A DNA stretch of 64,000 nt from Bin5 sp963662575 (GTDB taxonomy: Bacteria; Chloroflexota; Anaerolineae; Caldilineales; Caldilineaceae). The stretch covers positions 2,914,001-2,978,000 of the forward strand of contig OY759723.1 in the NCBI GenBank assembly GCA_963662575.1. The letters are read 5' to 3'. A program made the position numbers and the translations under genes. Positions 1 to 9,181 of this stretch are shown in pieces; the stretch's first letter is position 1; each line of letters opens with the position of its first letter. Under the pieces are notes generated by a model. The model saw only the letters and a program-made list of their open reading frames with translations, was not told the DNA's origin and made no database searches.

Positions 1-599
1 TTCAAGGATTGGGCGAAGAGGGTCTCAAGTTTCTGGCTGAAGCCAGGGAGCAGACGGGCCTCCCGATCATTACTGAGGTAATGAGTTCGGAGGATATCGA
101 ACTGGTTGGCGATTACACTGATATTTTTCAGATTGGCGCGCGTAACAACCAGAACTACCCACTGCTGAAAGCGGTGGGCAAGACGAGTAAACCCGTTTTC
201 CTCAAACGCGGTATCAGCGGCACGATTCAGGAGTTGCTGATGGGAGCCGAATACATATTGAGCAACGGCAACATGCAAGTCATGGTATGCGAGCGCGGGA
301 TTCGAACGTATGAGACCGCCACCCGCAATACTTTCGACATCAATGCCATCCCTGTACTGAAGCAGCTGACCCATTTGCCAGTCGTGGCCGATCCGGCCCA
401 CGGAACAGGCCAATGGGAATTTGTTGGCCCGATTGCGAAGGCCGCGGTTGCCGCGGGAGCCGATGCCCTGATGATTGAAGTACACCCGAACCCGTCTAAG
501 GCCTGGAGCGACGGCGCCCAGAGTCTGACTTTCAAGCGATTCGGCACTCTGATGGATGAGTTGCGGACAATTGCCAGCGCGGTCGGACGCCAACTTTGA
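1..599 (+). CDS. aroF: 3-deoxy-7-phosphoheptulonate (DAHP) synthase, C-terminal part
   Basis: First enzyme of the shikimate pathway, condensing phosphoenolpyruvate and erythrose 4-phosphate to DAHP in the cytoplasm. The frame is open from the window edge (codons phased from base 3, reading QGLGEEGLKFL), so only the last 198 or so residues are present. Family signatures visible are the IGARNNQNYPLL stretch, KPVFLKRG, the ERGIRTYE segment and the metal-site-like ADPAHGTG, followed by MIEVHPNP. This is the KDPH/AroF type seen in Gram-positives, often with an N-terminal regulatory domain, which would lie outside the window. It leads a plus-strand series into tyrA, aroA, aroE, trpB and trpA. The family call is firm; the N-terminus and allosteric type cannot be judged. 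Confidence 0.93.
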   Translation, partial: QGLGEEGLKFLAEAREQTGLPIITEVMSSEDIELVGDYTDIFQIGARNNQNYPLLKAVGKTSKPVFLKRGISGTIQELLMGAEYILSNGNMQVMVCERGIRTYETATRNTFDINAIPVLKQLTHLPVVADPAHGTGQWEFVGPIAKAAVAAGADALMIEVHPNPSKAWSDGAQSLTFKRFGTLMDELRTIASAVGRQL

Positions 600-687
600 T
601 TCTCAGTCTCGGGCTCGAATCCTCAGTCCTGTGTGACTGCCGCGCCCGGTCAAATCAGGCGCGGGAATCCGGTAACGAACACGATTC

Positions 688-1593
688 ATGAAACCTCTCT
701 CTGAATGCAGAGTTGCAGTCATTGGGCTGGGCCTGATGGGTGCAAGCCTGTGCATGGACCTGAAGCGGCGTAAACTCTGTCGCGAAGTGCGCGGTGTCAC
801 GCGCAACTTTAGCACGATTTTGCGCGCATTTCACGAAGATGCAGTCGATTTGGCGACAACCGACCTCAGCTCCGGTGTTGCCGGCGCCGATGTCGTTATC
901 CTCTCCACGCCAGTGCGGGCGGTTGTCACTATGCTGGAGACGCTGGGGCCGATCCTGTGGCCGGGCACAGTTGTCATGGATATGGGTAGCACCAAGGCTG
1001 AAATCTGCGCGGCTATGGACAGGCTTCCGCCCAGAGTTCAGCCAGTTGGGGGCCATCCCATGACCGGCAAGGAGACTGCCGGCTATGCCTCCGCCGAAAG
1101 TGGACTGTATGAGGGCGCGCCTTGGGTTCTCACACCGCTGCCGCGCACAACAACGGAAACAGTCTCACTGGCCACGGAACTGGCGACGGCAATCGGCGCA
1201 TTCCCCATCACCATGGAGCCGAACCGCCATGATCGACTGGTGGCGGCCATCAGCCATCTGCCCTTTCTGCTGGCGAGCGGCCTGGTTCACACAGTCAGTG
1301 ACAGCGGCGCCAACGATGCCGCTGTCTGGGACTTGGCGGCAGGCGGTTTTCGCGACACCAGCCGGGTAGCGGCAAGCGATACGCAGATGTTCCTGGATAT
1401 CCTGATGACCAATCGCGACGCGGTTCTGGCCCAGTTGGACACACTTGGCGGGCATCTCCAGGAACTTCGAACTTTGCTCGCCGACAAAGATGAAGACGCC
1501 TTGCGGACCAAGCTTTCCTGCTCCCAGGCTACGCGAGCCGCCTGGCAACCGAACAGAGGGGCGTTCGCGTCGCTGGCGGATGACGGAAATTGA
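688..1593 (+). CDS. tyrA: prephenate dehydrogenase
   Basis: Oxidatively decarboxylates prephenate to 4-hydroxyphenylpyruvate for tyrosine synthesis. The 301-residue protein has an N-terminal dinucleotide-binding motif GLGLMG at residues 13-18, the GSTKAEI stretch, and the family signature HPMTGKETAG near residue 122, whose His and neighbouring residues contact prephenate. The C-terminal helical dimerisation half follows, with HLPFLLASGL. There is no obvious C-terminal ACT domain, so tyrosine feedback through ACT is not expected. It lies 88 bases after the DAHP synthase gene and 116 bases before aroA, in the same direction. An arogenate-using variant cannot be excluded from sequence alone. Confidence 0.93.
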   Translation: MKPLSECRVAVIGLGLMGASLCMDLKRRKLCREVRGVTRNFSTILRAFHEDAVDLATTDLSSGVAGADVVILSTPVRAVVTMLETLGPILWPGTVVMDMGSTKAEICAAMDRLPPRVQPVGGHPMTGKETAGYASAESGLYEGAPWVLTPLPRTTTETVSLATELATAIGAFPITMEPNRHDRLVAAISHLPFLLASGLVHTVSDSGANDAAVWDLAAGGFRDTSRVAASDTQMFLDILMTNRDAVLAQLDTLGGHLQELRTLLADKDEDALRTKLSCSQATRAAWQPNRGAFASLADDGN

Positions 1594-1709
1594 TCTCCAC
1601 TTGTCTTTGCGGGGAGTCAATACAATTCGAAGCAAACGAAAAAGAACAACGCAGATTTCCATAATCAGAACTGTTACACCCACCCATACATACACCACTC
1701 GGATCTCTT

Positions 1710-3041
1710 ATGGCAGACATTCTTAAGATCAGCAATACCGGTCCGCTCAATGGCCGGTGCGGAGTTCCCGGCGATAAGTCCATCAGCCACCGGGCGGTGA
1801 TCTTCGCTTCAATTGCCGAAGGTTCCTCGCACATTCGCAACTTTCTTGATGGCCACGACTGCCGTGCCACCATGAACATTATGCGGGCAATGGGTGTACG
1901 CATCGATGAGATCAGCAGCACGCGACTGGAAGTTCGCGGTGTCGGCCTCGATGGTTTGCAAGAGCCCAAAGACGTGCTCAACTGCGACAACAGCGGCACC
2001 ACAATGCGTCTGCTGGCGGGGCTGCTGGCCGGACAAGAATTTGTAAGCGTTCTCAGCGGAACGGCTCAGATCCGCGGCCGCCCTATGGCCCGCATTGCTG
2101 ACCCGTTGCGCACGATGGGCGCACAGATATTTGGACGTCAGAGTGGCCGCTATGCACCACTGACCCTGGTTCCCAGCCGCCTGTCCGCCATCGAATATGA
2201 GATGCCGGTCGCAAGCGCCCAGGTCAAGAGCTGTCTCCTGCTGGCGGGCCTGTTTGCGCATGGCTTGACCGTTGTCCACCAGCCAGGACCGGCCCGCGAT
2301 CATACCGAGCGGATGCTAAGCTCGATGGGCGCACCGGTCACCGCACTTGGCAATACAACGCACAGCGAGCGTCCCCAAAACCCGCTCAACCCCCTGAACA
2401 TCATCGTCCCCGGCGACATCTCCTCGGCTGCATTCCTGCTGGTGGCGGCTTCCGCTGTGCCGGACAGCCAGCTGACCATCGTCGACGTGGGCGTTAACGA
2501 TACCCGTACCGGTATCGTCGATGCGCTTTCGGAGATGGGGGCCGATATACGGCGCCGAGCGCGGCCTTTCCAGGGGGGTGAGCCGGTGGCGGACCTGATC
2601 GTCAGCGGCGGTGGTCTGCGGGGTATGGAATTCGGCGGCGATCAACTCGTCACCATGATCGACGAGCTGCCGGTCCTGGCTGTGGCAGCCACACAAGCTG
2701 CGGGTCGTACTGTTGTGCGCGACGCCCAGGAACTACGCGTTAAAGAGACCGATCGAATCGCCACCACCGTCTCCGAACTCAAGAAGATGGGGGCGCAGAT
2801 TCAGGAGACGCCTGATGGGTTCATCGTGGACGGGCCAACCCCCCTCAACGGCGCCGCCGTCGATAGCCACGGCGACCACAGGCTCGCTATGGCGCTTGCC
2901 GTGGCCGGGTTGATTGCCGAGGGCGAGACAACTATCTACAACGCACACGTAACCGCCGACAGTTTTCCCGGCTTCGCATCGACTCTGCGTGCACTAGACG
3001 TAGATGTTCACGAGTTGGACTGGGAAAGCGAAAATGAGTGA
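1710..3041 (+). CDS. aroA: 3-phosphoshikimate 1-carboxyvinyltransferase (EPSP synthase)
   Basis: Transfers the enolpyruvyl group of PEP to shikimate 3-phosphate, the sixth shikimate step. The 443-residue protein carries GDKSISHRA near residue 21, NSGTTMRLLAG near 91, ASAQVKS, RDHTERM, GDISSAAF, DELPVL, RVKETDRI and GDHRLAMA near the C-terminus, covering all substrate-binding segments. ASAQVKS and RDHTE resemble the Bacillus/class II branch more than the enterobacterial one, but the Gly of NSGTT is retained. The stop codon overlaps the aroE start (ATGAGTGA), which implies translational coupling. No strong ribosome-binding site precedes the ATG. Confidence 0.95.
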   Translation: MADILKISNTGPLNGRCGVPGDKSISHRAVIFASIAEGSSHIRNFLDGHDCRATMNIMRAMGVRIDEISSTRLEVRGVGLDGLQEPKDVLNCDNSGTTMRLLAGLLAGQEFVSVLSGTAQIRGRPMARIADPLRTMGAQIFGRQSGRYAPLTLVPSRLSAIEYEMPVASAQVKSCLLLAGLFAHGLTVVHQPGPARDHTERMLSSMGAPVTALGNTTHSERPQNPLNPLNIIVPGDISSAAFLLVAASAVPDSQLTIVDVGVNDTRTGIVDALSEMGADIRRRARPFQGGEPVADLIVSGGGLRGMEFGGDQLVTMIDELPVLAVAATQAAGRTVVRDAQELRVKETDRIATTVSELKKMGAQIQETPDGFIVDGPTPLNGAAVDSHGDHRLAMALAVAGLIAEGETTIYNAHVTADSFPGFASTLRALDVDVHELDWESENE

Positions 3042-3969
3042 ACAACAGCAGATTAGCGCTGTCTCGCAGCATTCCACTACGGCTGACCCAGAGCTGTTTC
3101 CTACCGACATCAATGCTGCCACTACGCTTGTCGGCCTGTTCGGCTGGCCGGTCACACATTCGATCAGCCCGCAGATGCACAACGCGGCCTTCTTTGCCCG
3201 CCAGATGAACTGGCGCTACCTGGCTTTCGCTGTGCCGCCTGAGCGAGTGCAGGATGCCGTTGCCGCGCTGCCCGCCCTCGGCCTGAAAGGCGTCAATGTG
3301 ACCGTGCCTCACAAACAGGCAGTCATGCCCCATCTACACCATTGGACGGCTGCGGCCGAAGCGATAGGCGCGGTCAATACTATTATCGTCGACGAGGATG
3401 GCCAGCTTACAGGAGACAATACCGACGGCGCTGGATTCATTGCCGATTTGCAAGCACACGCGGTCGAGCCAGCCGGCCAACGGGCGCTGGTGATAGGCGC
3501 CGGCGGCTCCTCCAGGGCAGTCGTCTACGGGCTGGCCGAGGCCGGCGTGAAAAGCATAACAATCCTCAACCGCACAGTGGCCAAAGCCGTCGATTTGGCG
3601 GCAACCATGCAGTCCTACTTTCCCGATATCAGCATCGACAGCGCTTCCTTTCCTGATGATGTTACCGGCCGCGCCGAGGACGCCGATCTGATTGTTAACT
3701 GCACCTCGCTGGGCATGGAGCCGCGCGTCGAAGGGCTGCCCTGGGAAGAAGACGTCGAATTTCGCGAAGATCAGATCGTTTATGACCTGGTGTACAATCC
3801 GGCCATGACCCGGCTGCTTCAGTTAGCCTCCACCGATGGGGCTACAGCAATCGGCGGCCTCGGAATGCTCGTCTACCAGGGCGCAATCGCCTGGGAAAAG
3901 TGGACCGGCGAAGCCGCGCCTGTAGCTGTGATGCAGCAGGCAACAAATATCATCTTCGAGCGCAGATGA
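3034..3969 (+). CDS. aroE: shikimate 5-dehydrogenase
   Basis: Reduces 3-dehydroshikimate to shikimate with NADPH. The 311-residue protein has the substrate-binding GWPVTHSISPQMHNAAF segment, the catalytic Lys/Asp region NVTVPHKQ and GDNTDG, the nucleotide-binding GAGGSSRAV with NRT after it, NCTSLGM, and a closing GLGMLVYQGAIAWEKWTG helix. I chose the ATG at 3034, which overlaps the aroA stop by 8 bases. An in-frame ATG at 3004 would add ten residues inside aroA and is less likely. About 30 residues precede the usual AroE start, a modest N-terminal extension of unknown role. Next downstream is trpB. Confidence 0.94.
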   Translation: MSEQQQISAVSQHSTTADPELFPTDINAATTLVGLFGWPVTHSISPQMHNAAFFARQMNWRYLAFAVPPERVQDAVAALPALGLKGVNVTVPHKQAVMPHLHHWTAAAEAIGAVNTIIVDEDGQLTGDNTDGAGFIADLQAHAVEPAGQRALVIGAGGSSRAVVYGLAEAGVKSITILNRTVAKAVDLAATMQSYFPDISIDSASFPDDVTGRAEDADLIVNCTSLGMEPRVEGLPWEEDVEFREDQIVYDLVYNPAMTRLLQLASTDGATAIGGLGMLVYQGAIAWEKWTGEAAPVAVMQQATNIIFERR

Positions 3970-4012
3970 CGGACAGTTGCGCAGCCGTCGTCCAAACTAT
4001 TGCGAGGAACCG

Positions 4013-5263
4013 ATGACTCTCTCCAATACATCACCACCTGTCAACTACCGCGCCGTACCGGACGAAACCGGGCGTTTCGGTCCCTACGGGGGCAAATATG
4101 TGCCGGAGACACTGATGCCGGCGCTGGACGAACTGGAAGAAGCATACCTGAACGCACGCGGCGACAAAGAGTTCATGGCGGAACTGGCCCACCTGCAGCA
4201 TACCTACGTCGGCCGTCCGACACCTCTTTCCTATGCTCGCCGCCTCAGCGAAGAGTTGGGCGGCGCCCAGATTTACTTGAAGCGGGAAGACCTGGCGCAC
4301 TCCGGCGCTCACAAGATCAACAATGCCCTGGGCCAGGCGCTGCTGATGAAGCGCAAGATGGGCAAGACGCGCATCGTGGCTGAAACGGGCGCCGGCCAGC
4401 ACGGCGTCGCCACTGCCACCGCGGCTGCGTTGCTGGGAATCGAGTGCATCGTCTATATGGGTACTGTCGACATGGAGCGGCAGGAGCCGAACGTTTTTCG
4501 TATGCAGCTACTCGGTACCGAGGTGCGGGCGGTCGACAGCGGCTCGCAGACCCTCAAGGATGCTATTAACGAAGCCATTCGCGATTGGGTAACGAACGTG
4601 GAAACGACCCACTACCTGTTGGGCAGCGCGCTTGGGCCCCATCCCTACCCAGCGATGGTGAGAGATTTCCAATCGATCATCGGCCTCGAGGCCCACAGCC
4701 AGATGCAGGACACCGCTGAGGGCGGCCCAGGCCGATTGCCGGACGTGATCGTTGCCTGCGTCGGCGGAGGCAGCAACGCCATCGGCATCTTCCATCCCTT
4801 CCTCGAGGAGGAGAATGTGCGCCTCATTGGTGTCGAGGCAGGCGGCCACGGCATTGAGGACGGTGCCCACGCCGCCCGATTCGCCGATCCGCAGCGGGGA
4901 CGGCTTGGCGTATTGCAGGGAACCAAGAGCTACGTCCTTCAGGATAGTGACGGACAGATCGCTATCACACATTCGATTTCCGCCGGCTTGGACTACGCGA
5001 GTGTCGGCCCGGAACATGCCTGGCTGCGTGATGTAGGCCGCTCCGAATATACCTATTGCACAGATGCGCAGACCCTGAATGGCTTCAAAGCACTGTGCGA
5101 ACTTGAAGGCATTATCCCCGCGTTGGAGAGCGCCCATGCGATAGGATATGTGCTGGAACTGGCGCCGCAGATGGCGCAGGATCAGGTGATTCTGGTCAAT
5201 CTCAGCGGGCGGGGCGACAAGGACTTGGGCACGGTCATGCAGGCATTTGGCGGAGACAGATAG
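4013..5263 (+). CDS. trpB: tryptophan synthase beta chain
   Basis: Condenses indole with serine to give tryptophan, using PLP in complex with TrpA. The 416-residue protein has RFGPYGGKYVPETL at the N-terminus, the PLP lysine in HSGAHKINNA, ETGAGQHG, the phosphate loop CVGGGSNA and the LSGRGDKD segment near the end. This is the classical TrpB1 type that pairs with TrpA. The start chosen is ATG 4013, which has GAGGA seven bases upstream. An upstream TTG at 3977 would add twelve residues of low plausibility. It is followed by trpA after 29 bases, so both subunits come from one message, separately from the T-box-controlled trp genes on the other strand. Confidence 0.96.
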   Translation: MTLSNTSPPVNYRAVPDETGRFGPYGGKYVPETLMPALDELEEAYLNARGDKEFMAELAHLQHTYVGRPTPLSYARRLSEELGGAQIYLKREDLAHSGAHKINNALGQALLMKRKMGKTRIVAETGAGQHGVATATAAALLGIECIVYMGTVDMERQEPNVFRMQLLGTEVRAVDSGSQTLKDAINEAIRDWVTNVETTHYLLGSALGPHPYPAMVRDFQSIIGLEAHSQMQDTAEGGPGRLPDVIVACVGGGSNAIGIFHPFLEEENVRLIGVEAGGHGIEDGAHAARFADPQRGRLGVLQGTKSYVLQDSDGQIAITHSISAGLDYASVGPEHAWLRDVGRSEYTYCTDAQTLNGFKALCELEGIIPALESAHAIGYVLELAPQMAQDQVILVNLSGRGDKDLGTVMQAFGGDR

Positions 5264-5292
5264 ATGCGCCAACTCTGGGCGCGAGGTGAAAA

Positions 5293-6102
5293 ATGAGTGG
5301 AGTCGAACGTATTGAGCAGGTTTTTCGCAAACTGAACCAGACTGGCAGCGCCGCGTTTATGCCCTATCATGCCATGGGCTACCCTACGCGGCAGCAGTCT
5401 CTGGACGTGATCACTACCCTGGCAGAGGCCGGCGCGGACCTCTTCGAAATCGGCATTCCGCACAGCGATCCGCTGGCCGATGGGCCAACGATTCAGACGG
5501 CCACCTACGCTGCCCTTGTCGGCGGGACGACCGTGGCTGACTGCCTGCAAATGGTGCGCGAATTGCGCGCCCAAGGCGTCGACACACCCTTCTGCGCCAT
5601 GAGCTACTACAATCCGATTCTGGCTTTCGGTGAAGAAAACTTTGTGGCGGCGGCGGCCAGTGCAGGCGTTGATGGCCTAATTGTCCCCGATCTGCCGCCG
5701 GGAGAGTCGGAACTGTTGGAGCCTGCTTGCCGTGAGGCCGGCCTGGCTACAATCTATATGCTGGCGCCGACCAGCACTGAAGAACGCATCAAGTCAGTGG
5801 CGCGGCATGCGACCGGATTTATTTATCTCGTCAGTGTAACCGGTATCACCGGTGCGCGCGATGAACTGCCGCCGGGCCTTCCCGCATTTGTCGAACGGGT
5901 TCGCCACCACACCGACTTGCCCTTGGCGATCGGTTTTGGAATCAGTACCGGCCCCCAGGCCGCAGGCGTGGCTGAGATTGTCGAGGGCGTCGTTGTTGGC
6001 TCGGCACTAGTGAAGGCCGCCGGCTCGGACGAGGGGGTCGAAGCGGTGCGTACCTTGGCGGAGCAGCTTGCGGTCGGCAGCCACAAAGGGGCGGCGAGGT
6101 GA
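5293..6102 (+). CDS. trpA: tryptophan synthase alpha chain
   Basis: Cleaves indole-3-glycerol phosphate to indole and glyceraldehyde 3-phosphate, feeding indole to TrpB. The 269-residue (beta/alpha)8 barrel keeps the catalytic Glu in FEIGIPHSDP and the catalytic Asp in PLADGPTIQ, with GLIVPDLPP, VSVTGITG and the phosphate-binding IGFGIST and GSALVK segments. The first strand reads MPYHAMGYPT where the textbook family has FIPYITAGDP, and a His follows the catalytic-Glu strand, a divergent but recognisable variant. It is the last gene of the plus-strand series; the minus-strand regulator gene ends 30 bases further on. Confidence 0.94.
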   Translation: MSGVERIEQVFRKLNQTGSAAFMPYHAMGYPTRQQSLDVITTLAEAGADLFEIGIPHSDPLADGPTIQTATYAALVGGTTVADCLQMVRELRAQGVDTPFCAMSYYNPILAFGEENFVAAAASAGVDGLIVPDLPPGESELLEPACREAGLATIYMLAPTSTEERIKSVARHATGFIYLVSVTGITGARDELPPGLPAFVERVRHHTDLPLAIGFGISTGPQAAGVAEIVEGVVVGSALVKAAGSDEGVEAVRTLAEQLAVGSHKGAAR

Positions 6103-6131
6103 ATCGATGTGCAGGCGCTGACTGCCGTCGT

Positions 6132-7787
6132 CTACAGTACCCGGTTCTGCAGGACCGGCCGCAGCTTGAGACCGAGTTGGAGGGAGAAACGCGCGTCGGC
6201 ATCGTTCAGGTCCATGCGAGTGATGCCGGAGATGCGTTGTAGGCGGTAGGTTAGTGTATTGCGGTGAATGTGCAGTGAGGTCGCAGTCTGACTGAGGTTG
6301 CCATGGCAAGAAAAAAAGGCTTCCAGCGTTTCGACCAGCTCCGCGTTGTGGTCTTCGTCATGGGCGATCAGCGGTTCTACCGTCTTGCGGAAGAATCGGC
6401 CCGCTTCTCCGCTTCCTCCCAGCCCCGTTAGTAGCTGATAGAGTCCCAAGTCTCCGAAGTACGTTACAGGTGAAGCCTGCCAGGAACTTCCCATCCGCCA
6501 GCTTTCCCGTGCCTGCTCCAAACTACGCAGCCACTCGCGCACCGACGCCCCCGGACGACCGATTCCGACAACAAGAGAGGCTTTCTGGAAAGTCGACGTG
6601 AAGTGCTCTACCAACCGGTTCGCGGTCGTCTTAAATTCTCTACCGCTCTTGGCGTTGTCGCACGGCCAAAACAGCAACGCCGTTTCGGCGCGGACAGAGA
6701 GCAGAATCGGCTCCTGAATTCCAGTTAGATACTGCTGCAGCGCATTGGGCCAGTCCTGGATGCCCTCAGCCTGGATTAGCCAAGCTGTATGAGGCCTCGC
6801 AAGGTCGAACCCTAGCGAGCGTCCGCGCTGAATCCACGCTTCTTCATCCGCAATCTCGGTTGCCAGCAACTCATCCAGAAAGACAGCGCGCATCTTCTCT
6901 TCGACGGCGCCAACCGCCTGCTCGCGGCTCCAAGCCAGCGCTGCCGCGCCTGCCCCTTGCAGTACGGCCAGCCTCTCGACCGTTGAGATTTCGTCCGATA
7001 GACTGGAATTCGAACGCAGCAGGAGGCAGTAGCCTTCGACTCGCTCGGCGACAATGACGGGACTGACCACCATCTCGCGAAAATGCAGTTTGCCGTCTAA
7101 TGGGAGGATGCCCGTCAGTTCTGTGTTTTCGGATGGCTCCGTGCCAAACTCGGCCGCCAGCCAACTTCGCAATGTCGTGCGGCTGGGCAAAGATGTCAAC
7201 ACGCGCCGCTTGTGTTGTTCGGTCAACTCTTCGAGGCCAGCGAAGGCAATCGGCGTACCTTCATCTTTCACGAAGAGAACCGGCTGTTCCGAAAAGCCCG
7301 CCAGAAGTTCGGCCATCAAATCCATTCCGCCGCCGTCCAGTTCGATCTGCGTAAGTTCCCGCTGCAAATCGGCCGCCTTGGCGGCAAGGTAGCCGCCGCG
7401 GTCCACGATGAGGCGAATCACCGTCCGTTCGACCGACAAAAGGGGTTCGGAGTCGGGTAGGAGGATTAAAGGAATCTGATTCTCCTCGGCGACAGCGGCG
7501 GCGTCTTTCGGAACGTCACCCAACACGCCGATTGCGGAGATGCGGGCCTGGTGGAGGCTGTTGATGACTCGGTCCAGACGCAGCTGCGTGTCAAGCAGGC
7601 GCAAGTCTTCGATGTCGATCAGAGCCAGTTCTTCGCCTTCAAGGTTGGGAAAAGCGGGCGGGCTGGGGCGCAGGCTGCAGGCCCAACTGACAGGCCGATC
7701 CAGCAATTCCTTGCCGCACAGAACCCGCGAACCTTGCGGCAGAGCCAGCCGGTAGATATCTTCAAGCGTGGTCGCATCCCGATACAT
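6132..7787 (-). CDS. PucR/CdaR-family transcriptional regulator
   Basis: A 551-residue regulator. The N-terminal part (about residues 8-125) resembles the purine-catabolism PucR domain, with RVLCGKELLDRPVSWA and repeated RVINSLHQARISAIGVLG segments. The middle is GAF-like or unassigned, and the C-terminal 60 residues form the PucR-type helix-turn-helix (LSQTATSLHIHRNTLTYRLQRI). Family members sense metabolites and activate catabolic or stress operons. It stands between the convergent aro/trp arrays with no clear target. A separate regulon, for example purine or sugar-acid breakdown, is as likely as aromatic amino acid control. The family call is secure; the ligand and targets are unknown. Confidence 0.85.
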   Translation of the reverse strand: MYRDATTLEDIYRLALPQGSRVLCGKELLDRPVSWACSLRPSPPAFPNLEGEELALIDIEDLRLLDTQLRLDRVINSLHQARISAIGVLGDVPKDAAAVAEENQIPLILLPDSEPLLSVERTVIRLIVDRGGYLAAKAADLQRELTQIELDGGGMDLMAELLAGFSEQPVLFVKDEGTPIAFAGLEELTEQHKRRVLTSLPSRTTLRSWLAAEFGTEPSENTELTGILPLDGKLHFREMVVSPVIVAERVEGYCLLLRSNSSLSDEISTVERLAVLQGAGAAALAWSREQAVGAVEEKMRAVFLDELLATEIADEEAWIQRGRSLGFDLARPHTAWLIQAEGIQDWPNALQQYLTGIQEPILLSVRAETALLFWPCDNAKSGREFKTTANRLVEHFTSTFQKASLVVGIGRPGASVREWLRSLEQARESWRMGSSWQASPVTYFGDLGLYQLLTGLGGSGEAGRFFRKTVEPLIAHDEDHNAELVETLEAFFSCHGNLSQTATSLHIHRNTLTYRLQRISGITRMDLNDADARFSLQLGLKLRPVLQNRVL

Positions 7788-7872
7788 GAGCCAAGCCAGC
7801 CTGAACGTCTGAGGTTGATTTCAGCACCATAGCGGGAACATGCTGCCGAAGCTGGTACGTTCTAAATTGAAT

Positions 7873-7898
7873 CAGCGGGCGCAGTAGCTCGCCCGCTG
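7873..7898. terminator. intergenic hairpin, possible terminator
   Basis: A perfect 9-bp stem (CAGCGGGCG with CGCCCGCTG) around an 8-base loop lies in the gap between the PucR gene start and the end of the membrane-protein gene. There is no clear U-tract on either strand, so its role as a terminator for the minus-strand gene at 7954 is only plausible. Confidence 0.4.
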
Positions 7899-7953
7899 AA
7901 CCGAAACTTTCGTCTATTGGAAGCGCGGCACATCATGTACCGCGAAGTGCTGT

Positions 7954-8499
7954 CTACTTGCTCCACGCGCTCAACGCCGCGCCCACCGTGCCGCCCCAAA
8001 CGGCCCAAAACAGTATCGACGCGATGCCGGGCCAACTGGTCGGATCCTGACCGGCGGCGAAGAACGAGACGATCCAGGCAAGAATCAGACCGATGACGCT
8101 GGCAAGGAGGAGCCTTAAGATCGACTGGTTCGGGCTCATCGCGCCGACGACAATCGGCCAAATGATCACGGTTAAGATGCTGATTGGGATGCCTACCACA
8201 ACGAAGCCAAAGTCGTCCGTAAAGACGGCCGGCAGGGCAATGCCGATTACAAAGGCTATCGCGCCGATCAGCCCGGCAATGACAGGTCGCCAGTTTTCAC
8301 CGAGGGCGCCGCGGGCGAAGTCGTATCCCACAATCGGAGCCGCGCCGATCACGATCCCCAATAAAGCTCCAAGGACGGGCACGCCTCTAAGCAGAACCAT
8401 CAGCAGCGCTACCACCGCCGCAGCCAGCGCCGCGTACAGTGAGGCCTTCCAGCGTTCCGTGTTTGTCTGAGCGACGCTCGTGGCAGTCAGAATTGTCAT
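7954..8499 (-). CDS. multi-spanning membrane protein of unknown function
   Basis: I do not recognise a family. The 181-residue protein has a short polar N-terminus, then about five hydrophobic segments (near residues 20-55, 70-92, 100-120, 128-148 and 155-178), with GGTVGAA- and GIVIGAAPIVGY-type small-residue motifs typical of packed helices. A good ribosome-binding site (GGGGAGG) lies just before the ATG, supporting the start. It is followed by a hairpin and then the PucR gene. No catalytic residues or transporter signature can be pointed to. Confidence 0.75.
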   Translation of the reverse strand: MTILTATSVAQTNTERWKASLYAALAAAVVALLMVLLRGVPVLGALLGIVIGAAPIVGYDFARGALGENWRPVIAGLIGAIAFVIGIALPAVFTDDFGFVVVGIPISILTVIIWPIVVGAMSPNQSILRLLLASVIGLILAWIVSFFAAGQDPTSWPGIASILFWAVWGGTVGAALSAWSK

Positions 8500-8650
8500 C
8501 TTGAACCTCCCCGGTCGGGTCGTAACGGCTGATTCTCTATATCGTCTCCAGCTTGCAAGGGGAGAGGCGCTGAAAGTTGCGGCAGTCGCCCTATTCCGCC
8601 AAGAGCGGAGCTGAGATTAGTAGTGCTTTAGTCAGTCTGCTCCGGAGTGG

Positions 8651-9145
8651 TTACTGGTCGCCGGGCAGAGTTTTCCACTCCTCGATTGTCCAGCCACCCA
8701 CATTCAAATACAAGTGTGGTCTGTGCTTGCGGCTCAGGACCAAAACCAACTCGTCCTCTTCAGTTGCCGCGATTTCGTCCAGCCAGATTCCTTCGCTGAT
8801 CAAGGCTTGCACTATTTTACCAGTCTGTTGCCAACCGCGCAAGGGATCGCTATTGGGATCAGGAAACACTGAGGTTCCGTACAATGCCAGCAACAGATGA
8901 TTTTCCAGATACAGATCAAGGTCAAACAGGACGCGCGCTTTGGGGGAAGGTGTCTCGCCGTTTACATCGCTGATCGATTCCTCCCACAGGGCAAGACCCA
9001 TTACTCTTTCGCCGCCGACTGCCTCTACCAGCGCCTGGTACTGCTCGTCGTCCAGCCGGTAGTGTAGAGCGGCTTCACCGGCGCCGTTGTCATTGATCGA
9101 GCGTTCAGTCATGATAGTCTCGCGCACTTGAATTTCATATGTCAC
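8651..9145 (-). CDS. hypothetical protein
   Basis: A 164-residue soluble protein of unrecognised family. It is acidic, with a predicted mixed alpha/beta pattern (RLDDEQYQALVEAVGG, VLFDLDLYLENHLLLALYG) and a C-terminal WTIEEWKTL segment. An internal ATG at 9112 is an alternative start that would remove eleven residues; neither has a strong ribosome-binding site. It lies downstream of the M23 peptidase gene in the same direction, with 36 bases between them, so co-transcription is likely. No motif suggests an enzyme. Confidence 0.65.
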   Translation of the reverse strand: MTYEIQVRETIMTERSINDNGAGEAALHYRLDDEQYQALVEAVGGERVMGLALWEESISDVNGETPSPKARVLFDLDLYLENHLLLALYGTSVFPDPNSDPLRGWQQTGKIVQALISEGIWLDEIAATEEDELVLVLSRKHRPHLYLNVGGWTIEEWKTLPGDQ

Positions 9146-9181
9146 GAACAGCAGAAAGATTTCCCCTATTCGCTCATTGCA

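Noticed and set aside
3977..4012. Upstream TTG start for trpB
   Set aside because: The twelve extra residues are not family-like, and ATG 4013 has a better ribosome-binding site.
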